51,468 nt of DNA from JBCDJG01 sp038748065 (GTDB taxonomy: Bacteria > Pseudomonadota > Gammaproteobacteria > Pseudomonadales > Halieaceae). Shown piece after piece: positions 1-8,882 of the stretch. Each line of letters begins with the position of its first letter. The first letter of the stretch is position 1. Under the pieces are notes generated by a model, which was not told the origin of the DNA, ran no database searches, and worked only from the letters and a program-made list of their open reading frames with translations. The position numbers and the translations under genes are program-made. The stretch lies in assembly GCA_038748065.1 (NCBI GenBank), contig JBCDJG010000034.1, positions 1-51,468 on the forward strand. Reading direction: 5' to 3'.

Positions 1-1
1 G

Positions 2-862
2 GTCTTCCCGGTTTCCACGCACAACTATGAACTGCGCTACTGGCTCGCGGCTGGTGGCATTCATCCGGGGTTTTACGCGCCACACAAGGGTGACACCTCC
101 GGCCAGATCGACGCTGAGGCTTTGCTTTCGGTGACGCCACCGCCGCAGATGCCTGCCACCCTGGAGGCCGGCACGATTTACGGTTACTGCGTTGGCGAGC
201 CCTGGAACCAGCAAGCCGTTTTCAAGGGTATCGGTGTTCCAGTGATTACCGATTACGAGATTTGGAAGAACAACCCCGAAAAAGTGTTCGGCATGACGAA
301 GGAGTTTACCGAGAAGTATCCCAATACCACCGTGCGGGTCGTGAAAGCGCTGCTGCGGGCCGCCAAGTGGCTGGATGAGAATGACAACGCGAACCGCCCA
401 GAAGCTGTGAAGATTCTCTCGCGTTCAGAATACGTTGGGGCCGACTATGAAGTCATCGCCAACTCTATGACGGGTACCTTCGAGTACGAGAAGGGCGACA
501 AGCGTGCGGTGCCTGACTTCAATGTTTTCTTCCGCTACTTCGCCACTTACCCCTACTACTCGGACGCCGTCTGGTACCTCACGCAAATGCGCCGTTGGGG
601 CCAGATCGCTGAGCCCAAGAGCGACGACTGGTACTTTGAGACCGCCCGCGAAGTTTATCGCCCGGACATCTATGAAGTCGCCGCGAAGGAGCTTGTGAAG
701 GAGGGGCATATGAGCGCAGCTGACTTCCCTGAGTTTGCAAGCGAGTCTGGCTTCCGGCCGCCGCAAACAGAGTTCCTTGACAGCATCACCTACGACGGCA
801 GCAAACCCAACGCCTATCTCGAGTCGCTGGAGATTGGCCTGAAAGGCGATCAGGTTCTCTGA
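2..862 (+). CDS. nrtA: Nitrate ABC transporter substrate-binding protein (5' truncated)
   Basis: Periplasmic nitrate-binding component of an NrtABCD-type importer. The open frame already runs at base 2, so the N-terminus lies outside the window. The visible 286 codons begin with a segment of NrtA type (FPVSTHNYELRYWLAAGG) and continue with the conserved stretch containing GYCVGEPWNQ, typical of the NrtA/CmpA family C-terminal lobe. The stop at 862 is followed 18 bases later by the permease gene, so the two are co-transcribed. A TTG at 122 is an internal codon, not a start. Nitrate is the likely ligand because nitrite and nitrate reductase genes follow; cyanate or bicarbonate are known alternatives in the family. 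The signal peptide cannot be seen. Confidence 0.9.
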   Translation, partial: VFPVSTHNYELRYWLAAGGIHPGFYAPHKGDTSGQIDAEALLSVTPPPQMPATLEAGTIYGYCVGEPWNQQAVFKGIGVPVITDYEIWKNNPEKVFGMTKEFTEKYPNTTVRVVKALLRAAKWLDENDNANRPEAVKILSRSEYVGADYEVIANSMTGTFEYEKGDKRAVPDFNVFFRYFATYPYYSDAVWYLTQMRRWGQIAEPKSDDWYFETAREVYRPDIYEVAAKELVKEGHMSAADFPEFASESGFRPPQTEFLDSITYDGSKPNAYLESLEIGLKGDQVL

Positions 863-880
863 TCGCCAAGGAGTTAAGTA

Positions 881-1858
881 GTGAAGACCCTCGCAGTGCA
901 AGCCCCTGAGCCGGCCCAGTTTATGACTGTGGCCGTGCGCCTGTTCAAGCTGGTGGGTTTACCCCTTATCGGCGTGTTGGCATTCCTCTTTCTGTGGAAT
1001 GCGGGCGCATCTCGGGTAGACACCTCGCTGGGCCAGTTTCCCGGCCCGACTGAGGTCTGGGAACAAAGCGGCAACCTGTACGTAGAGCATCAGGAGCAAC
1101 GCGCCAAGGCAGCGGCCTTCTATCAGCGGCAGGACGAACGCAATGCCGCGAAGCTGGCGGAGAACCCGGATTATGTGCCGAAGATGCGCGCCTACACAGG
1201 CAAGCCAACTTTTTTTGATCAGATTGGCACGAGCCTGGTTACCGTGATGACCGGCTTCGTCCTGGCAACGGCCATTGCGGTGCCGATTGGCATTGTCATC
1301 GGACTCAGCCAGACGCTCTACGCAGCGATCAATCCGCTGATCCAGTTATTTAAGCCGGTATCGCCGCTGGCCTGGCTGCCACTAGTGACCATGGTGGTCA
1401 GCGCCGTGTATATCTCGGACGACCCTCTGGTTCCGAAATCCTTCCTCAACTCGATGATCACCGTCATGCTTTGCTGCATCTGGCCGACCATCGTCAATAC
1501 CGCCGTGGGCGTCGCCAACGTCAGCCAGGATCATGAGAACGTAAGCCGCGTGCTGCGCCTCGGCCCCCTGACCCACGTGCGCAAGGTCGTGTTGCCCTCC
1601 TCCATTCCCATGGTTTTCACCGGCTTGCGTCTTTCCCTGAGCATTGCCTGGATGGTGCTGATTGCGGCTGAGATGCTGGCGCAAAATCCAGGCCTGGGCA
1701 AATTTGTGTGGGACGAGTTTCAAAACGGCAGCTCGAACTCACTGGGCCGCATTATGGTAGCCGTTATCGCTATTGGCGCCATCGGATTTCTACTGGACCG
1801 CGGCATGCTTCTTCTGCAGCGGCTGTTTTCATGGGACAAGCAAGCCAAGCTGCGCTAG
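881..1858 (+). CDS. nrtB: Nitrate ABC transporter permease
   Basis: Inner-membrane permease of the nitrate importer, 325 residues, binding-protein-dependent transport family. A hydrophobic segment near residues 20-40 is followed by a hydrophilic stretch rich in E, K and R (about 50-105). A multi-pass core with the permease EAA-like region (VSRVLRLGPLTHVRKVVLP) follows. That hydrophilic insert is common in proteobacterial NtrB-type permeases. The GTG start at 881 is preceded by an AAGGAG Shine-Dalgarno; an in-frame ATG at 923 lacks comparable support. The ATPase gene follows 11 bases after the stop. Confidence 0.9.
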   Translation: MKTLAVQAPEPAQFMTVAVRLFKLVGLPLIGVLAFLFLWNAGASRVDTSLGQFPGPTEVWEQSGNLYVEHQEQRAKAAAFYQRQDERNAAKLAENPDYVPKMRAYTGKPTFFDQIGTSLVTVMTGFVLATAIAVPIGIVIGLSQTLYAAINPLIQLFKPVSPLAWLPLVTMVVSAVYISDDPLVPKSFLNSMITVMLCCIWPTIVNTAVGVANVSQDHENVSRVLRLGPLTHVRKVVLPSSIPMVFTGLRLSLSIAWMVLIAAEMLAQNPGLGKFVWDEFQNGSSNSLGRIMVAVIAIGAIGFLLDRGMLLLQRLFSWDKQAKLR

Positions 1859-1869
1859 GGACTACGCTT

Positions 1870-2718
1870 ATGAACAGTCAACACCTCGTTATTGATCACG
1901 TCAGCATGTCTTTCGACACCCCCAAGGGCGAATTCAAGGCCCTGGACGATGTGCACATGAAAATTGCCGAAGGCGAATTCATCACGCTTATCGGACACAG
2001 CGGCTGCGGCAAATCCACGGTGCTGAATATCGTCGCCGGGCTACTGCAGGCCAGCCGTGGCGGGATCGTACTCAACGGCCAGGAGGTCTCAGAACCCGGC
2101 CCTGAACGCGCAGTGGTATTCCAGAACCACTCCTTGTTCCCATGGCTAACCACCTACCAGAACGTGGAACTGGGCGTTAAACAGGTGTTCAAGGGCAAGA
2201 AGACCCGTGCAGAGATGCGCGAGTGGATCGAGCACAACCTGGAGATGGTGCATATGGAGCACGCGCTGGATAAGCGCCCGGATGAAATCTCGGGGGGCAT
2301 GAAACAGCGCGTTGGTATTGCCAGGGCCCTCGCCATGCAGCCCGAGGTCCTGCTGATGGACGAGCCGTTCGGCGCTCTGGATGCGCTGACCCGTGCGCAC
2401 CTGCAGGACTCACTGATGGAAATTCACGCGCAGCTCGGCAACACGGTCATCATGATTACTCACGATGTCGACGAGGCGGTACTGCTGTCCGACCGCATCG
2501 TCATGATGACCAATGGGCCGGCGGCAACCATCGGTGAGATTCTGGAGATCAAACTGGATCGCCCGCGGGATCGCATCGCGCTATCCGATGATCCAACCTA
2601 CAACGGCTATCGCCACAGCGTGCTTGAATTCCTCTACGAAAAGCAGCGGAAGGTTGAGGAACTCGGCAGCAGGCGCACAGAAAAAAAGCCTCTGCCGCCC
2701 TCGGCTGAGGTGGCCTGA
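1870..2718 (+). CDS. nrtD: Nitrate ABC transporter ATP-binding protein
   Basis: Cytoplasmic ATPase driving the nitrate importer, 282 residues. Walker A is GHSGCGKST at residues 42-50, the signature is SGGMKQR, and Walker B is LLMDEPFGALD, followed by the switch histidine in MITHDVDEA. It is a single-domain ATPase without the extra NrtA-like domain of cyanobacterial NrtC, hence the NrtD-like name. The frame stays open upstream to 1708, but that part overlaps the permease, and ATG 1870 aligns with the family start. A GAGGG at 2717-2721 overlaps its stop codon and would serve the next reading frame. Confidence 0.92.
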   Translation: MNSQHLVIDHVSMSFDTPKGEFKALDDVHMKIAEGEFITLIGHSGCGKSTVLNIVAGLLQASRGGIVLNGQEVSEPGPERAVVFQNHSLFPWLTTYQNVELGVKQVFKGKKTRAEMREWIEHNLEMVHMEHALDKRPDEISGGMKQRVGIARALAMQPEVLLMDEPFGALDALTRAHLQDSLMEIHAQLGNTVIMITHDVDEAVLLSDRIVMMTNGPAATIGEILEIKLDRPRDRIALSDDPTYNGYRHSVLEFLYEKQRKVEELGSRRTEKKPLPPSAEVA

Positions 2719-2721
2719 GGG
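2717..2721 (+). promoter_or_regulatory. Shine-Dalgarno for the frame starting at 2727
   Basis: GAGGG overlaps the TGA of the upstream ATPase gene and sits 5 bases before ATG 2727. It supports real, coupled translation of the unrecognised 188-codon segment that leads in frame into NirB. Confidence 0.5.
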
Positions 2722-2726
2722 CGATC

Positions 2727-3290
2727 ATGCTAGAGGTTTCCCTCAGCCCGGAGACAGCCGCCAGCACGCTTTTGGCGCTTCATCGGCCCAGCGGTTCGCT
2801 GATCGACACGGCTGCAGTCGGCGCTGTACTGGACCCTGGAGACCTCGGCGCTCTGGGTAACGACGAGAGCGGCATAGATGTCGAACACCTGCTGCAACGC
2901 AGCAGCAGATGCGCCCAGCTATTGATCGACACGACGCCCGAATTGCTGCCGACCCTGCCTCTGCCGCTGGATTCACGCGTCAAGGCGCTGATCAGCACCA
3001 AAGCTGGCAGCAACAAAGGGTCAGACATGTCGGTTTACCTCCTGTTGCGGCGCTCGGTGCTCGGCCTCAGGCCTGCCGTTTTTGTCGACGAAGCACATTC
3101 GCAGCTGCGCTGCCTCTGGCTGGATGCCGAGGGAATTGCAGGCGCGCTTCTCGTCAATAGCAACGAAGATCTGAACTTTTACTGTAGCGAAGCGGAGCCA
3201 CTGCCCCGCTTCACCGGCAGCACTGCAGCGCTGCTGTTGGGCGAGGCTGCCTGGGCGGCTGCCCTGAAAGACAACATGAGGCAAAACACA
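2727..3290 (+). other. 188-codon in-frame extension upstream of NirB, unrecognised
   Basis: Between the transporter ATPase and the canonical NirB start there are 188 codons with no stop, in the same frame as NirB. The codons look genuinely coding, with mostly G/C third positions and Leu/Ala/Asp-rich helical-looking sequence. ATG 2727 has its own ribosome site. The segment has no clear signal peptide, cofactor motif or cysteine cluster; hydrophobic stretches are short (for example around SVYLLLRRSVLGL, near residue 100). I do not recognise a family. It could be an N-terminal domain of an extended 1036-residue NirB, or a former separate gene fused by loss of its stop codon. An internal ribosome site before 3291 would allow a normal NirB as well. 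Confidence 0.55.
3278..3281 (+). promoter_or_regulatory. Internal Shine-Dalgarno before the canonical NirB start
   Basis: GAGG, 9 bases upstream of ATG 3291, lies inside the longer open frame. It supports initiation of a standard-length NirB there and so decides between the two possible starts only partly. Confidence 0.4.
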
Positions 3291-5837
3291 ATGACTGAAC
3301 GGCAAAAGCTACTGGTGATCGGTAACGGCATGGTCGGCCAGCACTTTTTACAGACGCTGGTCGACGGCGATGCCGCGGGCCACTACGACATCACCGTACT
3401 CTGCGGCGAGACCGAGCCCGCCTACGACCGTGTTCATTTGTCTGAGTTCTTCACCGGTACAACCGCTGAGCAGCTATCTCTCGTCGAACCCGGGTTTTTT
3501 GAAAATAGCCGGATTGAAATAAAAACCGCCACACACGCAGCGAGCCTGAACACCGACGCAAAGCAGGTCGAAACCGAAACGGGGGATACGCTGTCTTACG
3601 ACAAACTGGTGCTGGCCACGGGTTCTTATCCCTTCGTGCCACCGATACCCGGCAACGACCGGGAAAACACCTTTGTGTATCGCACACTTGATGACTTACG
3701 CGCCATGCAAGCAGGCGCTGAGGGGTGTCGCGTTGGCGTAGTTGTCGGCGGCGGCCTGCTGGGACTGGAAGCAGCCAACGCGCTGCGCAATCTTGGTCTG
3801 GAAACGCACATTGTGGAGTTCGCACCCCGCCTGATGCCCGTGCAGTTAGATGACGATGGCGGCGCCATGCTCAGAGGAAAGATAACCCATCTCGGCATTG
3901 AGGTGCACACCAGTATGGCGACCGAGCGCATCGTCGACGGCGAAACGGCGCGACATCGCATGGAGTTCGCCGATGGCAGCCACCTGGAAACCGACTTCAT
4001 CTGCTTTTCTGCAGGTATCAGACCCTGGGACCAGCTCGCACGCGAAGGTGGGCTGGAAATCGGCGAACGGGGCGGCATCGTTGTCAACGATCGGTGCCAA
4101 ACCAGTGACGAGCACGTTTATGCAATTGGCGAATGTGCGCTTTGGAACGGCCGCATCTTCGGCCTGGTGGCACCCGGCTATACCATGGCCAGGGCTGCCG
4201 CCGCTCAGCTCACCGGAGGCGACGAGCGGTTTACGGGCGCCGACATGAGCACCAAGCTGAAGCTGCTCGGTGTTGACGTCTGCTCCATTGGCGATGCCCA
4301 TGGCAACACCGAGGGCAGCCTTACCTACAGCTATCGTGATGAGCGCACAGCCGTGTATCGACGCATCAACACCAGCGCAGATGGCAAGCAGCTACTCGGC
4401 GCTATCCTGGTGGGAGACGCCACTGGCTATGATCAGCTACTCATGTATGCACTGAACGGCATCGAGCTACCTGAGAACCCTGAGAGCCTTATCCTGCCCC
4501 AGGCGGACCCAGCAGCCCTGGCGCTGGGTGCCGACGCCATGCCCGCCCAGGCCACAGTCTGTTCCTGCCACAACGTCTCCAAAGGCGATATTGTCACAGC
4601 CATGGATAACGGCTGCCTTGGCCTTGAAGCGGTGCGAGATGAAACGCGCGCCAGCACCGGCTGTGGCGGATGTGGCCAGATGCTCAAAGACATCGTCAAC
4701 AGCGAATTGAGCGCCCGCGGTGTCGAAGTCAGCAAAGCCCTGTGCGAACACTTCGACTACTCCCGGCAGGAGCTGTATCACCTCGTTCAGGTCAATCGCT
4801 ATACCTCTTTTGAGGAACTGCTCGAGGCCCATGGCAGCGGCAGGGGCTGTGACATTTGCAAACCCGCGGTGGCGTCGATACTGGCGGCCCTCTGGAACGA
4901 CTATGTGCTCGACAAGCCCCACTTTGGCTTGCAAGACACCAACGATCGCTTCCTGGCCAACATGCAAAAGGATGGTACCTACTCTGTCGTTCCGCGGGTC
5001 CCCGGTGGCGAGATCACACCGGAACAGCTCATCGCCATTGGCGAGGTCGGGCGCAAATACCAGCTCTACACAAAAATCACCGGCGGCCAGCGGATAGATC
5101 TCTTCGGTGCACGCCAGGAACAGCTGCCCGATATCTGGCGTGAGCTTATCGATGCCGGTCTGGAAACGGGGCATGCCTACGGCAAGGCGATCCGTACCGT
5201 AAAAAGCTGCGTTGGCTCATCCTGGTGCCGCTACGGTGTGCAAGACAGCCTGGCGATGGCGATACTCGTTGAAAATCGCTACAAGGGTTTGCGTGCGCCC
5301 CACAAACTTAAGCTAGCCGTTTCGGGCTGCACGCGCGAATGCGCAGAGGCGCAGAGCAAGGACGTCGGCGTCATCGCCACCGAGTCAGGCTGGAATCTCT
5401 ATGTTTGCGGCAACGGCGGAATGAAGCCGCGACACGCTGACTTGTTTGCGACCGACCTGGATGACGTAACGCTCATCAAGTACATCGATCGCTTCCTGAT
5501 GTTCTACGTCGCCACGGCAGACCGACTACAGCGCACGGCACGCTGGATGGAGAGCCTCGAAGGCGGCCTCGATTACTTGCGCGAGGTCGTTATCGAAGAC
5601 AGCCTTGGGATCGCGGCTCAGCTGGAGGAACAGATGAGTCATATCGTCGGCACTTACCAGTGCGAGTGGCGCACCACGCTTGAGGATCCGGAGCGCATGA
5701 AACTGTTTAAGCCCTTCGTGAACAGCGACGCCAGTGACGACAACGTCGTCTTTGTTCAAGAACGCGGTCAAATCCGTCCCGCCACGGCAGAAGAGCGCGA
5801 GATCGAAGTGCTGGACCTTTCGGACGGCGCAGCATGA
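3291..5837 (+). CDS. nirB: Assimilatory NAD(P)H nitrite reductase, large subunit
   Basis: Reduces nitrite to ammonium with six electrons from NAD(P)H in the cytoplasm. From ATG 3291 the protein is 848 residues, the usual NirB length. An FAD site (GNGMVGQHF, residues 11-19) and an NAD site (GGGLLGLEAA, about 150) form the reductase half. A BFD-type [2Fe-2S] domain begins with CSCHN (Cys424 and Cys426) and ends with CGGCG. The sirohaem/[4Fe-4S] half carries Cys640, Cys646, Cys680 and Cys684 (CVGSSWC, GCTREC) and a later CGNGG. The open frame extends 188 codons further upstream to 2727, so a 1036-residue form is possible. The stop overlaps the nirD start (ATGA). Confidence 0.95.
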   Translation: MTERQKLLVIGNGMVGQHFLQTLVDGDAAGHYDITVLCGETEPAYDRVHLSEFFTGTTAEQLSLVEPGFFENSRIEIKTATHAASLNTDAKQVETETGDTLSYDKLVLATGSYPFVPPIPGNDRENTFVYRTLDDLRAMQAGAEGCRVGVVVGGGLLGLEAANALRNLGLETHIVEFAPRLMPVQLDDDGGAMLRGKITHLGIEVHTSMATERIVDGETARHRMEFADGSHLETDFICFSAGIRPWDQLAREGGLEIGERGGIVVNDRCQTSDEHVYAIGECALWNGRIFGLVAPGYTMARAAAAQLTGGDERFTGADMSTKLKLLGVDVCSIGDAHGNTEGSLTYSYRDERTAVYRRINTSADGKQLLGAILVGDATGYDQLLMYALNGIELPENPESLILPQADPAALALGADAMPAQATVCSCHNVSKGDIVTAMDNGCLGLEAVRDETRASTGCGGCGQMLKDIVNSELSARGVEVSKALCEHFDYSRQELYHLVQVNRYTSFEELLEAHGSGRGCDICKPAVASILAALWNDYVLDKPHFGLQDTNDRFLANMQKDGTYSVVPRVPGGEITPEQLIAIGEVGRKYQLYTKITGGQRIDLFGARQEQLPDIWRELIDAGLETGHAYGKAIRTVKSCVGSSWCRYGVQDSLAMAILVENRYKGLRAPHKLKLAVSGCTRECAEAQSKDVGVIATESGWNLYVCGNGGMKPRHADLFATDLDDVTLIKYIDRFLMFYVATADRLQRTARWMESLEGGLDYLREVVIEDSLGIAAQLEEQMSHIVGTYQCEWRTTLEDPERMKLFKPFVNSDASDDNVVFVQERGQIRPATAEEREIEVLDLSDGAA

Positions 5838-6208
5838 GCGTGCACGATGCAAAACCCACCGCTGACGACGCCTGGATTGCCGTCTGCGCCAGCTCCAGGC
5901 TGATCGAAGGTGCTGGCGTGGCGGCCCTCGTTGAAGGGACACAGGTCGCTCTCTTCCATCTGGCTGATATCGAAGACGGGGTTTTCGCGGTGGGCAATTA
6001 CGACCCCATTGGCGGCGCCAATGTCATTAGCCGGGGCATCGTTGGCGACGTGCAGGGTGAGCCCGTAGTTGCGTCACCGCTCTACAAACAGCACTTCAGC
6101 CTCCTCGATGGCCGCTGCCTTGAGGACGGCGAACAGTCCCTGCCCACCTACCCCGTACGCGTTTGCGGAGACCAGGTCTGGCTGAAGCGTAGTGACATCA
6201 GAGGTTAA
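5834..6208 (+). CDS. nirD: Nitrite reductase small subunit
   Basis: Small Rieske-fold partner of NirB, 124 residues, with the family segments FAVGNYDPI and ASPLYKQHF. As usual in NirD, the Rieske Cys/His cluster ligands are absent, so no iron-sulphur centre is expected; the known role is to support the NirB holoenzyme. Its ATG overlaps the NirB stop by four bases and its 3' end overlaps nasA by 17 bases, indicating translational coupling across the three reductase genes. Confidence 0.93.
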   Translation: MSVHDAKPTADDAWIAVCASSRLIEGAGVAALVEGTQVALFHLADIEDGVFAVGNYDPIGGANVISRGIVGDVQGEPVVASPLYKQHFSLLDGRCLEDGEQSLPTYPVRVCGDQVWLKRSDIRG

Positions 6209-8846
6209 AACAACATGCCCCTATTGCGGGGTGGGCTGCGGCATCATTGCGCGCCGCGGGGCGAGCGGCGAGATCAGCGTCGAAGGCGATCCCGAGCATC
6301 CCGCGAACTTTGGACGGCTCTGCTCAAAGGGCAGTGCTCTGGCCGATACCATCGCTACAGATCGCGGGCGTCTGCTGTTTCCTGAACTACATGGAGAGCG
6401 GGTTAGCTGGGATTCGGCGCTTGATCACCTGGCAGATGAGTGGCAGCGCCTGATCTCGATGCATGGCCCGCAGAGCGTTGCGTTTTACGCTTCAGGCCAG
6501 ATGCTGACGGAAGACTATTACCTGGCAAACAAGCTCATGAAGGGCTATGTCGGCTACGCCAACATCGACACCAACTCGCGCCTGTGTATGTCCTCGGCGG
6601 TAAGCGCTCAGAAGCGCGCCTTCGGGACTGACGGCGTTGCCTGCAACTACTCAGACCTCGAGCACACCGATCTCCTGGTGCTGGTTGGCTCGAATCTCGC
6701 GTGGTGTCATCCCGTGCTCTACCAGCGCATCAAGGCCGCACGGTTGGCGCGTCCAGCCATGCGCGTGGTTGTCATTGACCCAAGAGAGACCAGCACCTGC
6801 GAGCTTGCTGATCTACACCTGCCGCTGGCACTCGACAGCGACATCGACCTCTTCAATGGCTTACTGGTGCACCTCGCAGATAATGGTGCGACAGACTGCT
6901 CCTATATCGCGTCAAATACCGAGGGCTTCGATAGCGCGCTTGCCAGCGCTCGTGACAGCGGCAGCCTTGAGAGAGTGGCTGCGCGCTGCAACCTGCCCGT
7001 TGCGGCCTTGGCCACATTCTATCGCTGGTTCGGCGAAGCAGAACGCGCCATCACGGCCTATTCGATGGGCGTCAACCAGTCCCGTCAGGGCTCAGCGAAG
7101 GCCGGCGCCATTATCAATGTGCATTTGGCCACCGGAAGAATCGGTCGAGAAGGCTGTGGACCCTTTTCAATCACCGGGCAGCCCAACGCTATGGGCGGGC
7201 GAGAGGTCGGCGGTCTCGCCTCAACGCTGGCAGCCCATATGGATTTCTCACCAGACAACTGCGATCGATTGCAGCGCTTCTGGGGCTCTCCAGCCATCGC
7301 GCGCGAGGCTGGACCCAAGGCACTGGAGCTGTTCGCAGCCATAGAGCGAGGCGATATAAAGTCCGTTTGGATCATGGCGACAAATCCTTTAGTCAGCCTT
7401 CCACAGGCCCGGCGCTGGCGAAAAGCCCTGGAGGCCTGTGAGCTGGTCGTGGTTTCTGATTGCGTGGATGATACAGACACATTAGCGCTGGCTGATCTGC
7501 GCCTGCCCGCACTGGGCTGGGGCGAAAAGTCCGGCGTGGTCACCAATTCCGAAAGGCGCCTCTCACGACAGCGTGCCTTTCTACCGGCGCCGGGAGAAGC
7601 GCGCCCGGATTGGTGGATGATCAAGGAAGTCGGGCAGCGCATGGGCTTTAAGGAAGGTTTCTGCTTCAACAGCGAACACGAGGTGTTTATCGAGCACGCT
7701 GCGCTTTCTGGTTTTGAGAATAACGGGAAGCGAGCCTTTGATATATCCGCTCTCGCGGCGCTGGATGCTGAGGCTTACGACGAACTGGAACCCATGCAGT
7801 GGCCGATGACGGCGTCCGGGCCATCCCGGCTTTACGAGAAGGGCCGCTTTTTCACTAACAGCGGGCGCGCCCTGTTCAGCTCCGAGCGCAACACCGTGCA
7901 GCTCGAGCTGGAGCCTGGCTGCTTGCGGCTCAACACCGGGCGCATTCGCGATCAGTGGCACACCCTGACGCGCACAGGCCGTGCAGCACGTCTCAGCGAA
8001 CACCAAAGCGAACCGTTTTTGAGCATGCACCCACAGGACGCCCGTGCACGCAAGCTCGATGATGGCGCGCTGCTTGCCCTGCACAGTGATCAGGGCAACG
8101 CGACACTCAGGCTACGGCTGGACCAGGGCATCGCCCCTGGCACCGTGTTTGCCCCTATGCACTGGTCTGGCAGTCATGCGGCAAACGCATCGGTGAACAG
8201 CCTGCTGCCGATAGCTCTGGACCCGGATTCAGGTGAACCCGCCTACAAGCACAATCCTGTGCATGTCTCGACCCTCGCGGTAACGTGGTATGGCGTGTTA
8301 CTGGCCAGGGAGCCCGTCACCATGCCGGCGCTGCCTTATTGGGTCAAAGTGCTCGCGCAGGGGCACTATCGCTATGTATTTGCCGCGTCCGATCCATCAC
8401 TGGTCGCCACAACGCTGGCACAACAGTTGAGTACAGGCGAGAGTACGCTGCAGCTGGAGGATACCGAACAGGGCGAATATCGGCTCGTCAGTTTCACAGG
8501 CAAGGGCCAACTTCAGTCTGTGGTTTTTCTGTCTCGCACCGGCATCGACAGCGACCTTGCCTTCCTGGGGCCCTACTTTAGTCGAGACTCCCTGTCACAG
8601 GCGGAACGTCGCTGGCTTCTGTCAACAGTCCCGCCAAGTGGCGCAGGCAGCCGCGGCCGCCTGATCTGCAGCTGTAACAATGTGGGGGAAAGCGAAATCA
8701 CCGGGCTGATCGCAGAGGGCTGCCACAGCGTTCAGGCGCTCACCGACCGCTGCCGTGCAGGCGGCAGCTGCGGTAGCTGCCTCCCGGAACTGCAGCGAAT
8801 CATCGACGGCTCGGCCACGACAGCCCGAGAAAGCGCGCAGTGCTAA
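6192..8846 (+). CDS. nasA: Assimilatory nitrate reductase catalytic subunit
   Basis: Molybdenum enzyme reducing nitrate to nitrite in the cytoplasm, 884 residues, close to Klebsiella-type NasA. The N-terminal [4Fe-4S] ligands are Cys9, Cys12, Cys16 and Cys44 (CPYCGVGC, RLCSKG). Two bis-MGD-binding regions follow, including GVNQSRQGS and the LRLNTGRIRDQWH region typical of the molydopterin-dinucleotide domain. A BFD-like [2Fe-2S] domain closes the protein with Cys826, Cys828, Cys860 and Cys863. GTG 6192 is chosen because the only nearby ATG is out of frame and the first cluster Cys follows at residue 9. It overlaps nirD by 17 bases. No NasC-type reductase or ferredoxin gene is adjacent, so its electron donor is not evident here. 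Confidence 0.95.
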   Translation: MTSEVKTTCPYCGVGCGIIARRGASGEISVEGDPEHPANFGRLCSKGSALADTIATDRGRLLFPELHGERVSWDSALDHLADEWQRLISMHGPQSVAFYASGQMLTEDYYLANKLMKGYVGYANIDTNSRLCMSSAVSAQKRAFGTDGVACNYSDLEHTDLLVLVGSNLAWCHPVLYQRIKAARLARPAMRVVVIDPRETSTCELADLHLPLALDSDIDLFNGLLVHLADNGATDCSYIASNTEGFDSALASARDSGSLERVAARCNLPVAALATFYRWFGEAERAITAYSMGVNQSRQGSAKAGAIINVHLATGRIGREGCGPFSITGQPNAMGGREVGGLASTLAAHMDFSPDNCDRLQRFWGSPAIAREAGPKALELFAAIERGDIKSVWIMATNPLVSLPQARRWRKALEACELVVVSDCVDDTDTLALADLRLPALGWGEKSGVVTNSERRLSRQRAFLPAPGEARPDWWMIKEVGQRMGFKEGFCFNSEHEVFIEHAALSGFENNGKRAFDISALAALDAEAYDELEPMQWPMTASGPSRLYEKGRFFTNSGRALFSSERNTVQLELEPGCLRLNTGRIRDQWHTLTRTGRAARLSEHQSEPFLSMHPQDARARKLDDGALLALHSDQGNATLRLRLDQGIAPGTVFAPMHWSGSHAANASVNSLLPIALDPDSGEPAYKHNPVHVSTLAVTWYGVLLAREPVTMPALPYWVKVLAQGHYRYVFAASDPSLVATTLAQQLSTGESTLQLEDTEQGEYRLVSFTGKGQLQSVVFLSRTGIDSDLAFLGPYFSRDSLSQAERRWLLSTVPPSGAGSRGRLICSCNNVGESEITGLIAEGCHSVQALTDRCRAGGSCGSCLPELQRIIDGSATTARESAQC

Positions 8847-8882
8847 AACCTACACTTTGCATCGCAAGCGACCTGCAGACAC

